NCBI RefSeq assembly: GCF_017315725.1
Contig: NZ_JAFLRG010000001.1
Coordinates: 4,005,306-4,069,305, forward strand
DNA length: 64,000 nt
From: Trinickia acidisoli
GTDB taxonomy: Bacteria > Pseudomonadota > Gammaproteobacteria > Burkholderiales > Burkholderiaceae
Reading direction: 5' to 3'
Shown: piece after piece, positions 7,556-17,382 of the stretch
Layout: each line of letters opens with the position of its first letter
Position numbering within the stretch: position 1 is the first letter of the stretch
Made by a program: the position numbers and the translations under genes
Notes under the pieces: generated by a model
What the model was told of the DNA's origin: nothing
What the model saw: the letters and a program-made list of their open reading frames with translations, nothing else
The model's database searches: none

Positions 7556-9253
7556 ATGATGAGCGAAACGATTCCCGAAGGCGAGTTCGATTATGTAATC
7601 GTCGGAGCGGGCACGGCCGGCTGTGTGCTCGCGAACCGGCTCAGCGAAGACGCCGACGTCAGCGTCCTCCTGATCGAGGCGGGCGGCAAGGACGACTACC
7701 GCTGGATTCACGTGCCCGTCGGCTATCTCTATTGCATCGGCAACCCGCGCACCGATTGGCTCTATCGCACGTGCTCGGAAGCTGGGCTGGGCGGCCGTTC
7801 GTTGGCCTATCCGCGCGGGCGCGTGCTCGGCGGCAGTTCGTCGATCAACGGCATGATCTATATGCGCGGTCAGCGCGAGGATTATGACGAATGGGCACGC
7901 GCGACGGGCGATTCGTCGTGGTCGTGGGACGCCGTGCTGCCCATCTTCAAGCGCAGCGAGGATCACCACGGCGGGGCCGATGCCTGGCACGGCGCGGGCG
8001 GTCCGTGGCGTGTCGAAAAGCAGCGTCTCAAATGGCAAGTGCTCGACGCGTTTCGAGAGGCTGCGCAGCAGGCCGGGATTGCCGCTACCGACGATTTCAA
8101 TCGCGGCGACAACAGCGGTGTCGGCTACTTCGAGGTCAATCAAAAGCGCGGAGTTCGTTGGAATGCGTCGAAGGCATTTTTGCGCCCGGCGCTCGACCGC
8201 CCGAATCTGACCGTCGTCACGGGCGCGCAAGTGCGGCGGCTGACGTTCGACGCAAAGCGCTGCACGGGCGTGGCTTGTCGCGGCGGCGCGACGGGCACGC
8301 GCGAGTTCGTCGCACGCGCGCGCGTTGAAGTCGTGCTGGCCGCCGGCGCGGTCAATTCGCCGCAACTGCTCGAACTATCCGGCATCGGCAACGGGACGCG
8401 GTTGCAACGGCTCGGGATCGACGTCGTGCACGACCTGCGTGGGGTCGGCGAGAACTTGCAGGATCATCTGCAGCTGCGCATGGCTTATCGCGTGCGCGGC
8501 GTGCGCACGCTCAACACGATGTCGGCGCATTGGTGGGGCAAGCTGCTGATCGGGATGCAGTACGCGTTGTGGCGCAGCGGGCCGATGTCGATGTCGCCGT
8601 CGCAGCTTGGCGCTTTCGCGAAGTCGTCGCAGGACGACGCGTCGATTACGCGCCCCGACATCGAGTATCACGTGCAGCCGCTCTCGCTCGATCGCTTCGG
8701 CGAACCGCTACACCGTTTCAATGCGTTCACGGCATCGGCCTGTCATTTGCGGCCGACTTCGCGCGGCAGCATTCACATCGAATCGCCCGATCCGCTCGCG
8801 CCGCCGCTCATCGCGCCCAACTATCTATCGACCGACTACGATCGCCACGTCGCGGCCAATGCATTGCGGCTCACGCGCCGCATCGTGCAGGCGCCGGCGC
8901 TCACGCGCTATGCGCCCGATGAGATCTTGCCGGGGTCGCAATATCAGACCGAAGAAGAACTCGTCCGCGCGGCGGGAGCAGTCGGCACGACGATTTTTCA
9001 TCCGGTCGGTACATGCCGCATGGGTACATCCAACGACCCTGGTGCGGTTGTCGATGCACGCCTGCGTGTGCTCGGCGTGAGCGGGCTGCGCGTCGTCGAT
9101 GCATCGGTCATGCCGACGATCACGTCGGGCAACACGAACTCGCCGACGCTGATGATCGCCGAGCGCGCGAGCGACATGATTCGCGCCGATCGGCGCGCGC
9201 GAACGGGGGCTGTTCAAAATGTGGGCGGAGCGTCGAGCGTGACCGTTGCGTGA
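7556..9253 (+). CDS. GMC family oxidoreductase (choline dehydrogenase-like flavoprotein)
   Basis: 565 residues. FAD-dependent alcohol oxidoreductase. N-terminal dinucleotide-binding motif DYVIVGAGTAGCVLANRLSE with the Glu of LLIEAGG; GMC signature 1 (GRVLGGSSSINGMIYMRG); signature 2 (GAVNSPQLLELSGIG); C-terminal active-site region HPVGTCRMG and NTNSPTLMIAERA. The frame opens at 7433, but the conserved N-terminus starts at the adjacent Met codons 7556/7559. Probably cotranscribed with mmsA, supplying the aldehyde. The exact alcohol substrate cannot be read from sequence. Confidence 0.88.
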   Translation: MMSETIPEGEFDYVIVGAGTAGCVLANRLSEDADVSVLLIEAGGKDDYRWIHVPVGYLYCIGNPRTDWLYRTCSEAGLGGRSLAYPRGRVLGGSSSINGMIYMRGQREDYDEWARATGDSSWSWDAVLPIFKRSEDHHGGADAWHGAGGPWRVEKQRLKWQVLDAFREAAQQAGIAATDDFNRGDNSGVGYFEVNQKRGVRWNASKAFLRPALDRPNLTVVTGAQVRRLTFDAKRCTGVACRGGATGTREFVARARVEVVLAAGAVNSPQLLELSGIGNGTRLQRLGIDVVHDLRGVGENLQDHLQLRMAYRVRGVRTLNTMSAHWWGKLLIGMQYALWRSGPMSMSPSQLGAFAKSSQDDASITRPDIEYHVQPLSLDRFGEPLHRFNAFTASACHLRPTSRGSIHIESPDPLAPPLIAPNYLSTDYDRHVAANALRLTRRIVQAPALTRYAPDEILPGSQYQTEEELVRAAGAVGTTIFHPVGTCRMGTSNDPGAVVDARLRVLGVSGLRVVDASVMPTITSGNTNSPTLMIAERASDMIRADRRARTGAVQNVGGASSVTVA

Positions 9254-9541
9254 CGCGATCGTAAGAAGCGAGCGCATACACACGAGGCATGCGAGACAGC
9301 ATGCGGCATGTTTGTTGACGACACAATTAAGCACTAGTGCAAATCCCAATGATTGCGCTGCATCATTGGCGAGACAATGCGCGATGCCGCATGGTGCTGG
9401 ACCGAGCGCTTGAGCGTTGATGCACCATGCCAAAAACGACGGATCTCCCGATAACCGCGGGGTGTGCCGTCAAACGATGCAACGTGCTCGACAAGCGCGT
9501 GCCACATGCAGTGTTTCGCGTGACTTCGCATGGAAGGGGAC
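9254..9541. promoter_or_regulatory. Intergenic region with several inverted repeats upstream of the first ABC importer
   Basis: The gap holds no convincing gene but contains a 10-base palindrome GCACTAGTGC (9331-9340), an inverted repeat CAATGAT/ATCATTG (9347-9353 and 9362-9368), and a 9-base inverted repeat GCATGGTGC/GCACCATGC (9389-9397 and 9422-9430) with a 24-base spacer. These could be operators or a leader hairpin for the importer operon. No T-run follows, so an intrinsic terminator is unlikely. Confidence 0.45.
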
Positions 9542-10317
9542 ATGATTCTCGGCGACACGATTCTTGAAACGCGCGGGCTGACCAAAGAGTTCAAGGGCTT
9601 CACCGCCGTGAACGGCGTGAACCTGCGCGTGCGCCGCGGCTCGATCCATGCGTTGATCGGCCCGAACGGCGCGGGCAAGACCACTTGCTTCAATCTGCTG
9701 ACGAAGTTCCTCGAGCCCAGCGCGGGGCAAATCGTCTTCAACAACGTCGATATCACGCGCGAGCGCCCCGCACAGATCGCGCGGCGCGGCATCATCCGCT
9801 CGTTTCAGATCTCGGCCGTCTTTCCTCATCTGACCGTTTTGCAGAACGTGCGCATCGGCTTGCAGCGCACGCTCGGCACGGCTTACCACTTTTGGCGCAG
9901 CGAACGCACGCTGCATCGTCTCGACGATCGCGCGCACGAGCTGCTCGCGCAGGTCGGGTTGACCGATTTCGCCGATACGCTCACGGTCGAGCTTTCCTAC
10001 GGCCGCAAACGCGCACTCGAGATCGCGACGACGCTCGCGATGGAGCCCGAGCTCATGCTGCTCGACGAGCCGACGCAGGGGATGGGCCACGAGGACGTCG
10101 ATCGCGTGACCGCCTTGATCAAGAAGGTATCGGCGGGCCGCACGATTCTGATGGTCGAGCACAACATGAACGTGATCGCGGGTATCTCCGACACGATCAC
10201 CGTCTTGCAGCGCGGCGAAGTGCTCGCGGAAGGCAGCTATGCCGAGGTATCGAAGAACGCGCTCGTGATGCAGGCCTACATGGGCAGCGCCGACGCGGCG
10301 TTGACGGGGACGCACTG

Positions 10318-10318
<1 letters not shown>
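9542..10318 (+). CDS. livG: Branched-chain amino acid-type ABC transporter ATP-binding protein (LivG-like)
   Basis: 258 residues. First gene of a five-gene HAAT importer. Walker A GPNGAGKTT, Q-loop region FQISAVFPHLTV, an unusual signature LSYGRKRALEIA in place of LSGGQ (LivG proteins commonly have a YG variant), Walker B LMLLDEPTQGMGHED and the H-loop MVEHNMN. Start at 9542 chosen because GAAGGGGAC lies just upstream; an in-frame ATG at 9530 is possible. Its stop overlaps the start of the next ATPase gene by one base. Confidence 0.88.
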
Positions 10319-11085
<767 letters not shown>

Positions 11086-11182
11086 TGCCGGACGCCGTTG
11101 TCTTGGAGCGTGCCCGGCGCTCCGTATCCGATGCATGATCAAACAGTTGCACGCACAACCATAAGCGAAGAAGGAGATACCA

Positions 11183-12403
11183 ATGAGAACCAAGTTGCTC
11201 GCAAGCGCTGTTCGCACTCTCGCAGTAACCGGCACCGCGCTCGCGGCCGCATTCGCGGCGCAGCACGCGGTGGCGGCGGAAACGCAAGTCACGATCGGCT
11301 TCATCACCGACTTGTCGGGCCTGTATGCCGACATCGACGGCCAGGGCGGCGTGACGGCCATCCAAATGGCCATCGCCGATTTCGGCGGTAAGGTCAATGG
11401 GCTGCCGATCAAGCTGCTCACTCAGGATCACCAGAACAAGGCCGACATCGCCGCATCGACCGCGCGCAAGTGGATCGATACGGAAGGCCTCGACCTGCTG
11501 ATCGGCGGGACGAACTCGGCGACGGGACTCGCGATGAACGACGTGATCAAGGAGAAGAAGCGTCCGTACATCTCGATCGGCGCGGGTACCGACGCGCTGA
11601 CGAACAAGCAATGCACGCCGTACACGATCCACTACGCCTATGACACGACGGCGCTGGCGAAAGGCACCGGTTCCGCGATCGTGAAGCAGGGCTTGAAGAC
11701 GTGGTACTTCCTGACGGCCGACTATGCGTTCGGCAAGTCGCTCGACGCGAATACGACGAAGGTCGTCGAAGAGAACGGCGGCAAGGTGCTGGGCCGCTCG
11801 CTGCATCCGCTGTCGGCGTCGGATTTCTCATCGTTCTTGCTGCAGGCTCAAGCGTCGAAGGCCCAGGTGCTCGGTCTTGCGAACGCAGGCGGCGATACCG
11901 TGAATTCGCTGAAGGCGGCCAAGGAGTTCGGCATCGGCAAGACGATGAAGATCGCCGCGCTGCTGATGTTCATCGACGACGTGCATAGCGTGGGCTTGCC
12001 GACGGCGCAGGGTCTGCTGCTCACGGATAGCTGGTACTGGGATCAGAACGACAAGGCGCGCGCCTGGGCGCAGAAGTATTTCAAGAAGACGGGCAAGATG
12101 CCGTCGAGCCTGCAAGCGGCGGACTACTCGGCCACGATGGATTACTTGAACGCCGTGAAGGCCGTCGGTTCGACCGATGCCGACAAGGTGATGGCCCAGC
12201 TTCACAAGCAGAAGATCGACGACTTCTACGCGAAGGGCTACGTGCGTGAAGACGGCAGCATGATTCACGACATGTATCTGTACCAAGTGAAGACGCCGGC
12301 CGAATCGAAGAAGCCGTGGGATTACTACACGCTGAAGGCGACGATTCCGGGCGAGCAAGCGTTCACGACGAAGAAGGATACGCAGTGCGATCTTTGGAAG
12401 TGA
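11183..12403 (+). CDS. HAAT-family ABC transporter substrate-binding protein
   Basis: 406 residues, exported to the periplasm: cleavable signal peptide of about 31 residues (basic start, hydrophobic core, AVAA cleavage region). Type I periplasmic binding fold (Peripla_BP_6): GFITDLSGLYADIDGQG at the N-terminus, LIGGTNSATGLAM and YAFGKSLDANTT in lobe regions. Ribosome binding site GAAGGAGATACC before the ATG. Encoded between the ATPases and permeases of the same importer. The ligand is not certain; the family takes branched-chain amino acids, amides, urea or aromatic acids. Confidence 0.87.
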   Translation: MRTKLLASAVRTLAVTGTALAAAFAAQHAVAAETQVTIGFITDLSGLYADIDGQGGVTAIQMAIADFGGKVNGLPIKLLTQDHQNKADIAASTARKWIDTEGLDLLIGGTNSATGLAMNDVIKEKKRPYISIGAGTDALTNKQCTPYTIHYAYDTTALAKGTGSAIVKQGLKTWYFLTADYAFGKSLDANTTKVVEENGGKVLGRSLHPLSASDFSSFLLQAQASKAQVLGLANAGGDTVNSLKAAKEFGIGKTMKIAALLMFIDDVHSVGLPTAQGLLLTDSWYWDQNDKARAWAQKYFKKTGKMPSSLQAADYSATMDYLNAVKAVGSTDADKVMAQLHKQKIDDFYAKGYVREDGSMIHDMYLYQVKTPAESKKPWDYYTLKATIPGEQAFTTKKDTQCDLWK

Positions 12404-12481
12404 AGTAGCGCTTAAACGGTATGCGGCAATGACGCGCGCGGCGAGATCGCGCGCGTATCTCTCTCTCTGACGGCAGGTTCG

Positions 12482-13366
12482 ATGAATATCTTCGGCATTC
12501 CGTTGCAGGCCATGGCGGGCCAGCTTTTGCTCGGGCTCGTCAACGGATCGTTCTATGCGATCCTGAGTCTCGGGCTAGCCGTGATCTTCGGCATGCTCAA
12601 CGTCATCAACTTCGCGCATGGCGCATTGTTCATGCTCGGCGCGATGCTCGCCTGGATGGGCCTTGCCTATTTCGGCGTGCCGTACTGGGCGATGCTCGTG
12701 CTTGCGCCGCTCATCGTCGGGCTGTTCGGCGTCGTCATCGAGCGCTCGATGCTGCGCTGGCTCTATCGGCTCGATCACCTCTACGGCTTGCTGCTGACGT
12801 TCGGGCTCACGCTCGTCATCGAAGGCGTGTTCCGCTCGATCTACGGCTCGTCGGGACAGCCGTACGACGTGCCCGATTCGCTCGCGGGCGCGACGAACGT
12901 CGGGTTCATGTATCTGCCGAACTATCGGGCGTGGGTCGTCGTCGCCTCGCTGACCGTGTGCTTCGCCACCTGGTTCGTCATCGAAAAGACGCGGCTCGGC
13001 GCGTATCTGCGCGCGGGCACCGAGAACCCGAAAATCGTCGAAGCGTTCGGCGTGAACGTCCCGCTGATGATCACGCTGACGTATGGTTTCGGCGTCGCGC
13101 TGGCCGCGTTCGCCGGGGTGCTTGCCGCCCCCGTCATTCAAGTCTCGCCGCTGATGGGGCAGCCGATGATCATCACGGTGTTCGCGGTGGTCGTGATCGG
13201 CGGCATGGGCTCGATCATGGGCTCGATCCTGACCGGTTTGATGCTCGGCGTGGTGGAGGGTTTCACGCGCGTGTTCTATCCGCAGGCTTCGGCCACGGTC
13301 GTCTTCGTCATCATGGCGCTCGTTTTGCTCGTGCGCCCCGCGGGTCTCTTCGGCAAGGAACGGTGA
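12482..13366 (+). CDS. livH: Branched-chain amino acid-type ABC transporter permease (LivH-like)
   Basis: 294 residues, about eight membrane helices. Conserved LivH features: LVNGSFYAILSLGLAVIFGMLNVINFAHG near the N-terminus and the GGMGSIMGSILTG loop near residue 240 that contacts the ATPases. The stop overlaps the livM start by one base (TGATG at 13364-13368), implying coupled translation. Confidence 0.9.
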   Translation: MNIFGIPLQAMAGQLLLGLVNGSFYAILSLGLAVIFGMLNVINFAHGALFMLGAMLAWMGLAYFGVPYWAMLVLAPLIVGLFGVVIERSMLRWLYRLDHLYGLLLTFGLTLVIEGVFRSIYGSSGQPYDVPDSLAGATNVGFMYLPNYRAWVVVASLTVCFATWFVIEKTRLGAYLRAGTENPKIVEAFGVNVPLMITLTYGFGVALAAFAGVLAAPVIQVSPLMGQPMIITVFAVVVIGGMGSIMGSILTGLMLGVVEGFTRVFYPQASATVVFVIMALVLLVRPAGLFGKER

Positions 13367-14337
13367 TGCAAAGAAAAGCGCTATACGCCCTCTTGCTCGT
13401 CGGGCTGCTCGTTGCGCCGTGGTTCGGCGCCTATCCCGTGTTCGTGATGAAGGTGCTCTGCTTCGCGCTGTTCGCGGCCGCGTTCAATTTGTTGATCGGC
13501 TATACGGGGCTGCTCTCGTTCGGCCATGCGATGTTTCTCGCCACGGCCGGCTACACCACGGGCTATACGATCGCAACGCTTGGCCTCACGCCCGAATTGG
13601 GCGTCATCGCCGGCACGGCGGCCGCGACGCTGCTCGGGCTCGTCGCCGGCTTCTTCGCGATCCGTCGCCAAGGCATCTACTTCGCGATGGTCACGCTCGC
13701 GCTTGCGCAACTCGTCTACTTCGTCTATCTGCAAGCGCCGTTCACGGGCGGCGAAGACGGCTTGCAAGGCGTGGCTCGCGGTAAATTGTTCGGACTCCTC
13801 AGCTTATCGTCGGACTTGACGCTCTACTACGTTCTGCTCGTCGCTGTCGTGTTGGCGTTCGCGTTGATCGTGCGCGTCGTTCACTCGCCGTTCGGGCAAG
13901 TGTTGACGGCGATTCGCGAGAACGAGCCGCGTGCCATCTCGCTCGGCTACGACACCGATCGCTTCAAGCTACTCGCGTTCGTGCTCTCGGCCGGCATCGC
14001 CGGTCTCGCCGGCTCGCTGAAGGTGCTCGTGCTCGGCTTCGAGACGCTCGGCGATGCCTACTGGACGATGTCGGGCCTCGTCATCCTGATGACGCTCGTG
14101 GGCGGCATGGGCACGCTGTTCGGGCCGCTCCTCGGTGCCGCGCTCGTCGTGACGCTCGAAGATCGGCTCGGCGACATCGGCGCTGGCCTCGCTTCGGTGA
14201 CGCACGTCGATTGGTTCAATTCGCTCGGCGATTCGACGACGATCGTGATCGGCATCGTCTTCATCGCATGCGTGCTGGCGTTCAGGCGCGGCATCGTCGG
14301 CGAGATCGTCGCGCGCGTCAGGCCGCTGCGCGGGTGA
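13366..14337 (+). CDS. livM: Branched-chain amino acid-type ABC transporter permease (LivM-like)
   Basis: 323 residues, polytopic membrane protein. LivM hallmarks: FNLLIGYTGLLSFGHAMF, the RRQGIYFAMVTLALAQ segment, AIRENEPRAISLGYDT coupling loop and LVGGMGTLFGPLLGA. Last gene of the livG-livF-binding protein-livH-livM operon, an order in which both ATPases precede the binding protein. Confidence 0.9.
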   Translation: MQRKALYALLLVGLLVAPWFGAYPVFVMKVLCFALFAAAFNLLIGYTGLLSFGHAMFLATAGYTTGYTIATLGLTPELGVIAGTAAATLLGLVAGFFAIRRQGIYFAMVTLALAQLVYFVYLQAPFTGGEDGLQGVARGKLFGLLSLSSDLTLYYVLLVAVVLAFALIVRVVHSPFGQVLTAIRENEPRAISLGYDTDRFKLLAFVLSAGIAGLAGSLKVLVLGFETLGDAYWTMSGLVILMTLVGGMGTLFGPLLGAALVVTLEDRLGDIGAGLASVTHVDWFNSLGDSTTIVIGIVFIACVLAFRRGIVGEIVARVRPLRG

Positions 14338-15039
14338 GTCGAACAGGCACGGGGCTTTCGCGCTGCGTCGCGCCATTTCAGCGCAGCGCGCGCACGGCGC
14401 GAGGGCGAGGCGCGGGAACGCCCGGTGCAAGCCGATCAGGCGGTCTTGCAGTAGCGGGCCGGCGCTCGGCTCGACGTGAAACGATGCATGCTTGCGCGAA
14501 TTGCGTGCTGCTCTGCACCACTAGGGAAAGTGCTAGGTTGTGGGCGGAGACGGGGTTGTTTAATCTTCGTCTCAGTTCTGATGCACCGAATTTACAGGTG
14601 GAGAACGAGGAGACAATCGAGGCACTCAGTGCCCGTACGGAAGCGCTGTTGGATAGGATCCAACAGCGCTTTTCATTTGTGCGTTGCCTATGCGCATTTG
14701 TCTTCGTGCACGCTGCTTCGTGCACTCGTCGATCGCATCTTCTTCCCGCAAAAACACGCTTTCGCCAAGCTCGCACGCGTGCGCTTCGGCCCCGTGTCGC
14801 GATCTCGCAACCGTATTCGCTTTTCCAATTTTTCCTTTCTCGTTTTCGTTTCGCTGCCCGTATGCGGCGCTCAGTGCTTGCGCGGGCGCGATCGGCTACG
14901 ATCGTCGACGGCGCTGCACGGCGCGATTGGCCGTGCGGATCCGTTGATGAAAATCCGCTTTCGAAAATAATCGATTCGAGTCGGCCGATGAGCCGGCAAT
15001 GACAACGCGCTTTCTCGCGCAAGCCTCAGGAGATCAGCA
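14338..15039. other. 700-base gap between the two importer operons, no convincing gene
   Basis: The gap contains a very strong hairpin at 14641-14671 (annotated separately) and a GC-rich inverted repeat just after livM (CGCGCTGCG / CGCAGCGCG around 14359-14390) that may help termination. A frame running through 14211-15002 is an extension of a livM shadow and lacks recognisable similarity. The sequence right of 14700 is T/C-rich and probably holds the promoter of the next operon. Confidence 0.5.
14641..14671 (+). terminator. Perfect 14-bp stem-loop, probable intrinsic terminator
   Basis: AAGCGCTGTTGGAT (14641-14654) pairs perfectly with ATCCAACAGCGCTT (14658-14671) across a 3-base loop and is followed by TTCATTTG. 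It lies 300 bases after livM, so it either terminates a long 3' UTR of the first importer operon or ends an unannotated small transcript in the gap. Confidence 0.6.
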
Positions 15040-16197
15040 ATGACGATGAAGCAATGGGTACGCTGCAGCGTGGCGATGGCAATGATGTGCGGGGTGACGG
15101 CCGCTTTCGCGCAAGTGAAGGTTGGCGTCGTGCTGTCGACGACGGGGCCGGCCGCCTCGCTCGGCATTCCCGAGAAGAACACGGTGGCGCTGCTGCCCAA
15201 GGAGATCGACGGCAAGAGCGTGCAGTACATCGTGCTCGACGACGGTTCCGATACGGGCAAAGCCGTGCAGGATGTGCACAAGCTCATCGATGAAGATCAC
15301 GTCGACGTGATCGTCGGCTCGACGGTGACGCCCAACTCGCTCGCGATGCTCGATCCCATTTCCGCCGCCAAGACACCGATGATTTCGCTGGCCGCTTCGG
15401 CCAAGATCGTCGAACCGGTGGACGACAAGCGCAAGTGGGCGTTCAAGACGCCGCAAAACGACAGCCTCATGGCCAACGCCATCGCCGACTACATGGCCAA
15501 GCACGGTGTGAAGACGGTCGGCTTCATCGGCTTCGCCGATGCCTACGGCGAAAGCTGGAGCGCCGAATTCGCCAAGGCCGCGAGCACCGATCACCTGAAG
15601 GTCGTCGCCAACGAGAAGTTCAACCGTACCGATGCTTCCGTCACGGGCCAGGTGCTGCGCGTGATGAGCGCCAATCCCGACGCCGTGCTGATCGCGGGCT
15701 CGGGTACGCCGGCTGCGCTGCCGGCTAGGGAACTGAAGGAGCGCGGCTACAAGGGCAAGGTCTATCAGACGCACGGCGTGGCCAACAACGATTTCTTGCG
15801 CGTATGCGGCAAGGATTGCGAGGGCGAGATCCTGCCGACCGGCCCGATCCTCGTGGCGGATCAACTGCCGAACAACAACCCCGTGAAGCAATCGGCGCTC
15901 GCCTACAAGAACGCGTATGAGAAGGCATACGGCGCCGGCACCGTGGTGACGTTCGGCGGTCATGCGTGGGACGCGGGGCAGATGCTTCAGCGCGCGATTC
16001 CCGAGGCGCTCAAGAAGGCGCAGCCCGGCACCGAGGCGTTCCGTTCGGCGCTGCGCGACGCACTCGAGAACATCAAGGAGCTGCCGATTTCGCAAGGGAT
16101 CATGAACACGTCGCCGGCGAATCACAACGGGCTCGATCAACGCGCGCGCGTCATGGTGGAGATCGTCGACGGCAAGTGGAAGTTGTTGAACGACTGA
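15040..16197 (+). CDS. HAAT-family ABC transporter substrate-binding protein
   Basis: 385 residues with a signal peptide (AMMCGVTAAFAQ, cleavage about residue 25) and the Peripla_BP_6 fold: VKVGVVLSTTGPAASLG, VIVGSTVTPNSLAM and GFIGFADAYGESW. First gene of the second importer; ribosome binding site CAGGAGATCAGCA. A good intrinsic terminator follows it (16219-16254), so the binding protein is likely made in excess over the membrane parts encoded downstream. Ligand unknown. Confidence 0.87.
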   Translation: MTMKQWVRCSVAMAMMCGVTAAFAQVKVGVVLSTTGPAASLGIPEKNTVALLPKEIDGKSVQYIVLDDGSDTGKAVQDVHKLIDEDHVDVIVGSTVTPNSLAMLDPISAAKTPMISLAASAKIVEPVDDKRKWAFKTPQNDSLMANAIADYMAKHGVKTVGFIGFADAYGESWSAEFAKAASTDHLKVVANEKFNRTDASVTGQVLRVMSANPDAVLIAGSGTPAALPARELKERGYKGKVYQTHGVANNDFLRVCGKDCEGEILPTGPILVADQLPNNNPVKQSALAYKNAYEKAYGAGTVVTFGGHAWDAGQMLQRAIPEALKKAQPGTEAFRSALRDALENIKELPISQGIMNTSPANHNGLDQRARVMVEIVDGKWKLLND

Positions 16198-16218
16198 TGC
16201 AGGCGGATTGCCGCTCAC

Positions 16219-16254
16219 GCTGCGAGCCTCGATTCGGCTCGCAGCCTTTCTTTT
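16219..16254 (+). terminator. Intrinsic terminator/attenuator after the second binding protein gene
   Basis: GCTGCGAGCC (16219-16228) pairs with GGCTCGCAGC (16236-16245) over a 7-base loop and is followed by CTTTCTTTT. Position between the binding protein and permease genes suggests partial termination that sets the binding-protein to permease ratio. Confidence 0.8.
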
Positions 16255-16323
16255 GATTTTTTGATCGCTTTGATTTCCGTCGATTCGTCATTCGTAGCGT
16301 CGTAGGCACAGGACTCAAACAGC

Positions 16324-17379
16324 ATGGATTTATCGATTGCGGCGATCCTCGCGCAAGACGGCATCACCACCGGGGCGATCTATGCGCTGCTTGCGCTCGC
16401 GCTCGTGCTCGTCTTCTCCGTCACGCGCGTCATCTTCATCCCGCAAGGGGAGTTCGTTTCATATGGCGCGCTGACGCTGGCGATGCTGCAGGCGCAGAAG
16501 TTTCCGGCCACCGTCATCTTGTTGGTGGTGCTCGGAGCCGCTTGTTTCGTCGTCGAGACGGCGGGGCTCGTGCGGCATGCGGAGCGTCGCCGGCATGCGC
16601 CGCGTGTGCTGACGTCGCTGGCGAGCCGTTATTTGCTCGGCCCGATCGCCATCTACGCGATCACGCAGCACGTCTATGCGCTGACGCTGCCGATGGCCGC
16701 GCAGATCGCGCTGACGCTCGCGATCGTCGTGCCGATGGGCCCCTTTATCTACCGCTTGGCCTATGAGCCGATCGCTGAGGCGACGACGCTGCTGCTGCTG
16801 ATCGTGGCCGTGGCGGTTCACTTCGTCATGGTGGGGTTGGGGCTGCTCATGTTCGGTGCCGAGGGGTTTCGCACAACGGCGTTTTCCGACGGTTCGTGGA
16901 GCGTGGGCGGGCTATCGATCTCGGGGCAGAGCCTCTGGGTCGTGGTGACTGCGCTCGTGCTCATCGCGGCGCTCTATCTGTTCTTCGAGCGCTCGATCTC
17001 GGGCAAAGCGCTGCGCGCGACGTCGGTCAACCGGCTCGGCGCGCGGCTCGTCGGCATCGGCACGACGCAAGCGGGACGACTCGCTTTTACGCTGGCCGCT
17101 GGGCTCGGTGTGCTGTGCGGCGTGCTCGTCGCACCGTTGACGACGATCTACTACGACTCCGGCTTCTTGATCGGCTTGAAGGGTTTCGTTGGCGCGATCA
17201 TCGGCGGGCTCGTCAGCTATCCGCTCGCGGCGGCCGGATCGATCCTCGTCGGGCTGCTCGAGTCGTACTCGTCTTTTTGGGCCAGCGCGTACAAGGAGGT
17301 GATCGTCTTCACCCTCATCATCCCGGTGCTGCTGTGGCGCAGCCTAGCCACCGCGCACGTCGAAGAAGAGGAGGAGTGA
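16324..17379 (+). CDS. livH: Branched-chain amino acid-type ABC transporter permease (LivH-like)
   Basis: 351 residues, longer than usual LivH (about 290) because of an extra segment around residues 70-130. Conserved start ILAQDGITTGAIYALLALALVLVF, VTRVIFIPQGEFV, and the C-terminal KGFVGAIIGGLVSYPLAA coupling loop. Ends with an acidic tail EEEEE. Three bases separate it from the next gene, so the two are co-translated. Confidence 0.88.
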   Translation: MDLSIAAILAQDGITTGAIYALLALALVLVFSVTRVIFIPQGEFVSYGALTLAMLQAQKFPATVILLVVLGAACFVVETAGLVRHAERRRHAPRVLTSLASRYLLGPIAIYAITQHVYALTLPMAAQIALTLAIVVPMGPFIYRLAYEPIAEATTLLLLIVAVAVHFVMVGLGLLMFGAEGFRTTAFSDGSWSVGGLSISGQSLWVVVTALVLIAALYLFFERSISGKALRATSVNRLGARLVGIGTTQAGRLAFTLAAGLGVLCGVLVAPLTTIYYDSGFLIGLKGFVGAIIGGLVSYPLAAAGSILVGLLESYSSFWASAYKEVIVFTLIIPVLLWRSLATAHVEEEEE

Positions 17380-17382
17380 GCG

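Noticed and set aside
14211..15002. 264-residue rightward frame across the livM end and the following gap
   Set aside because: The first part is livM out of frame; the rest has no conserved motifs and crosses a perfect terminator hairpin.
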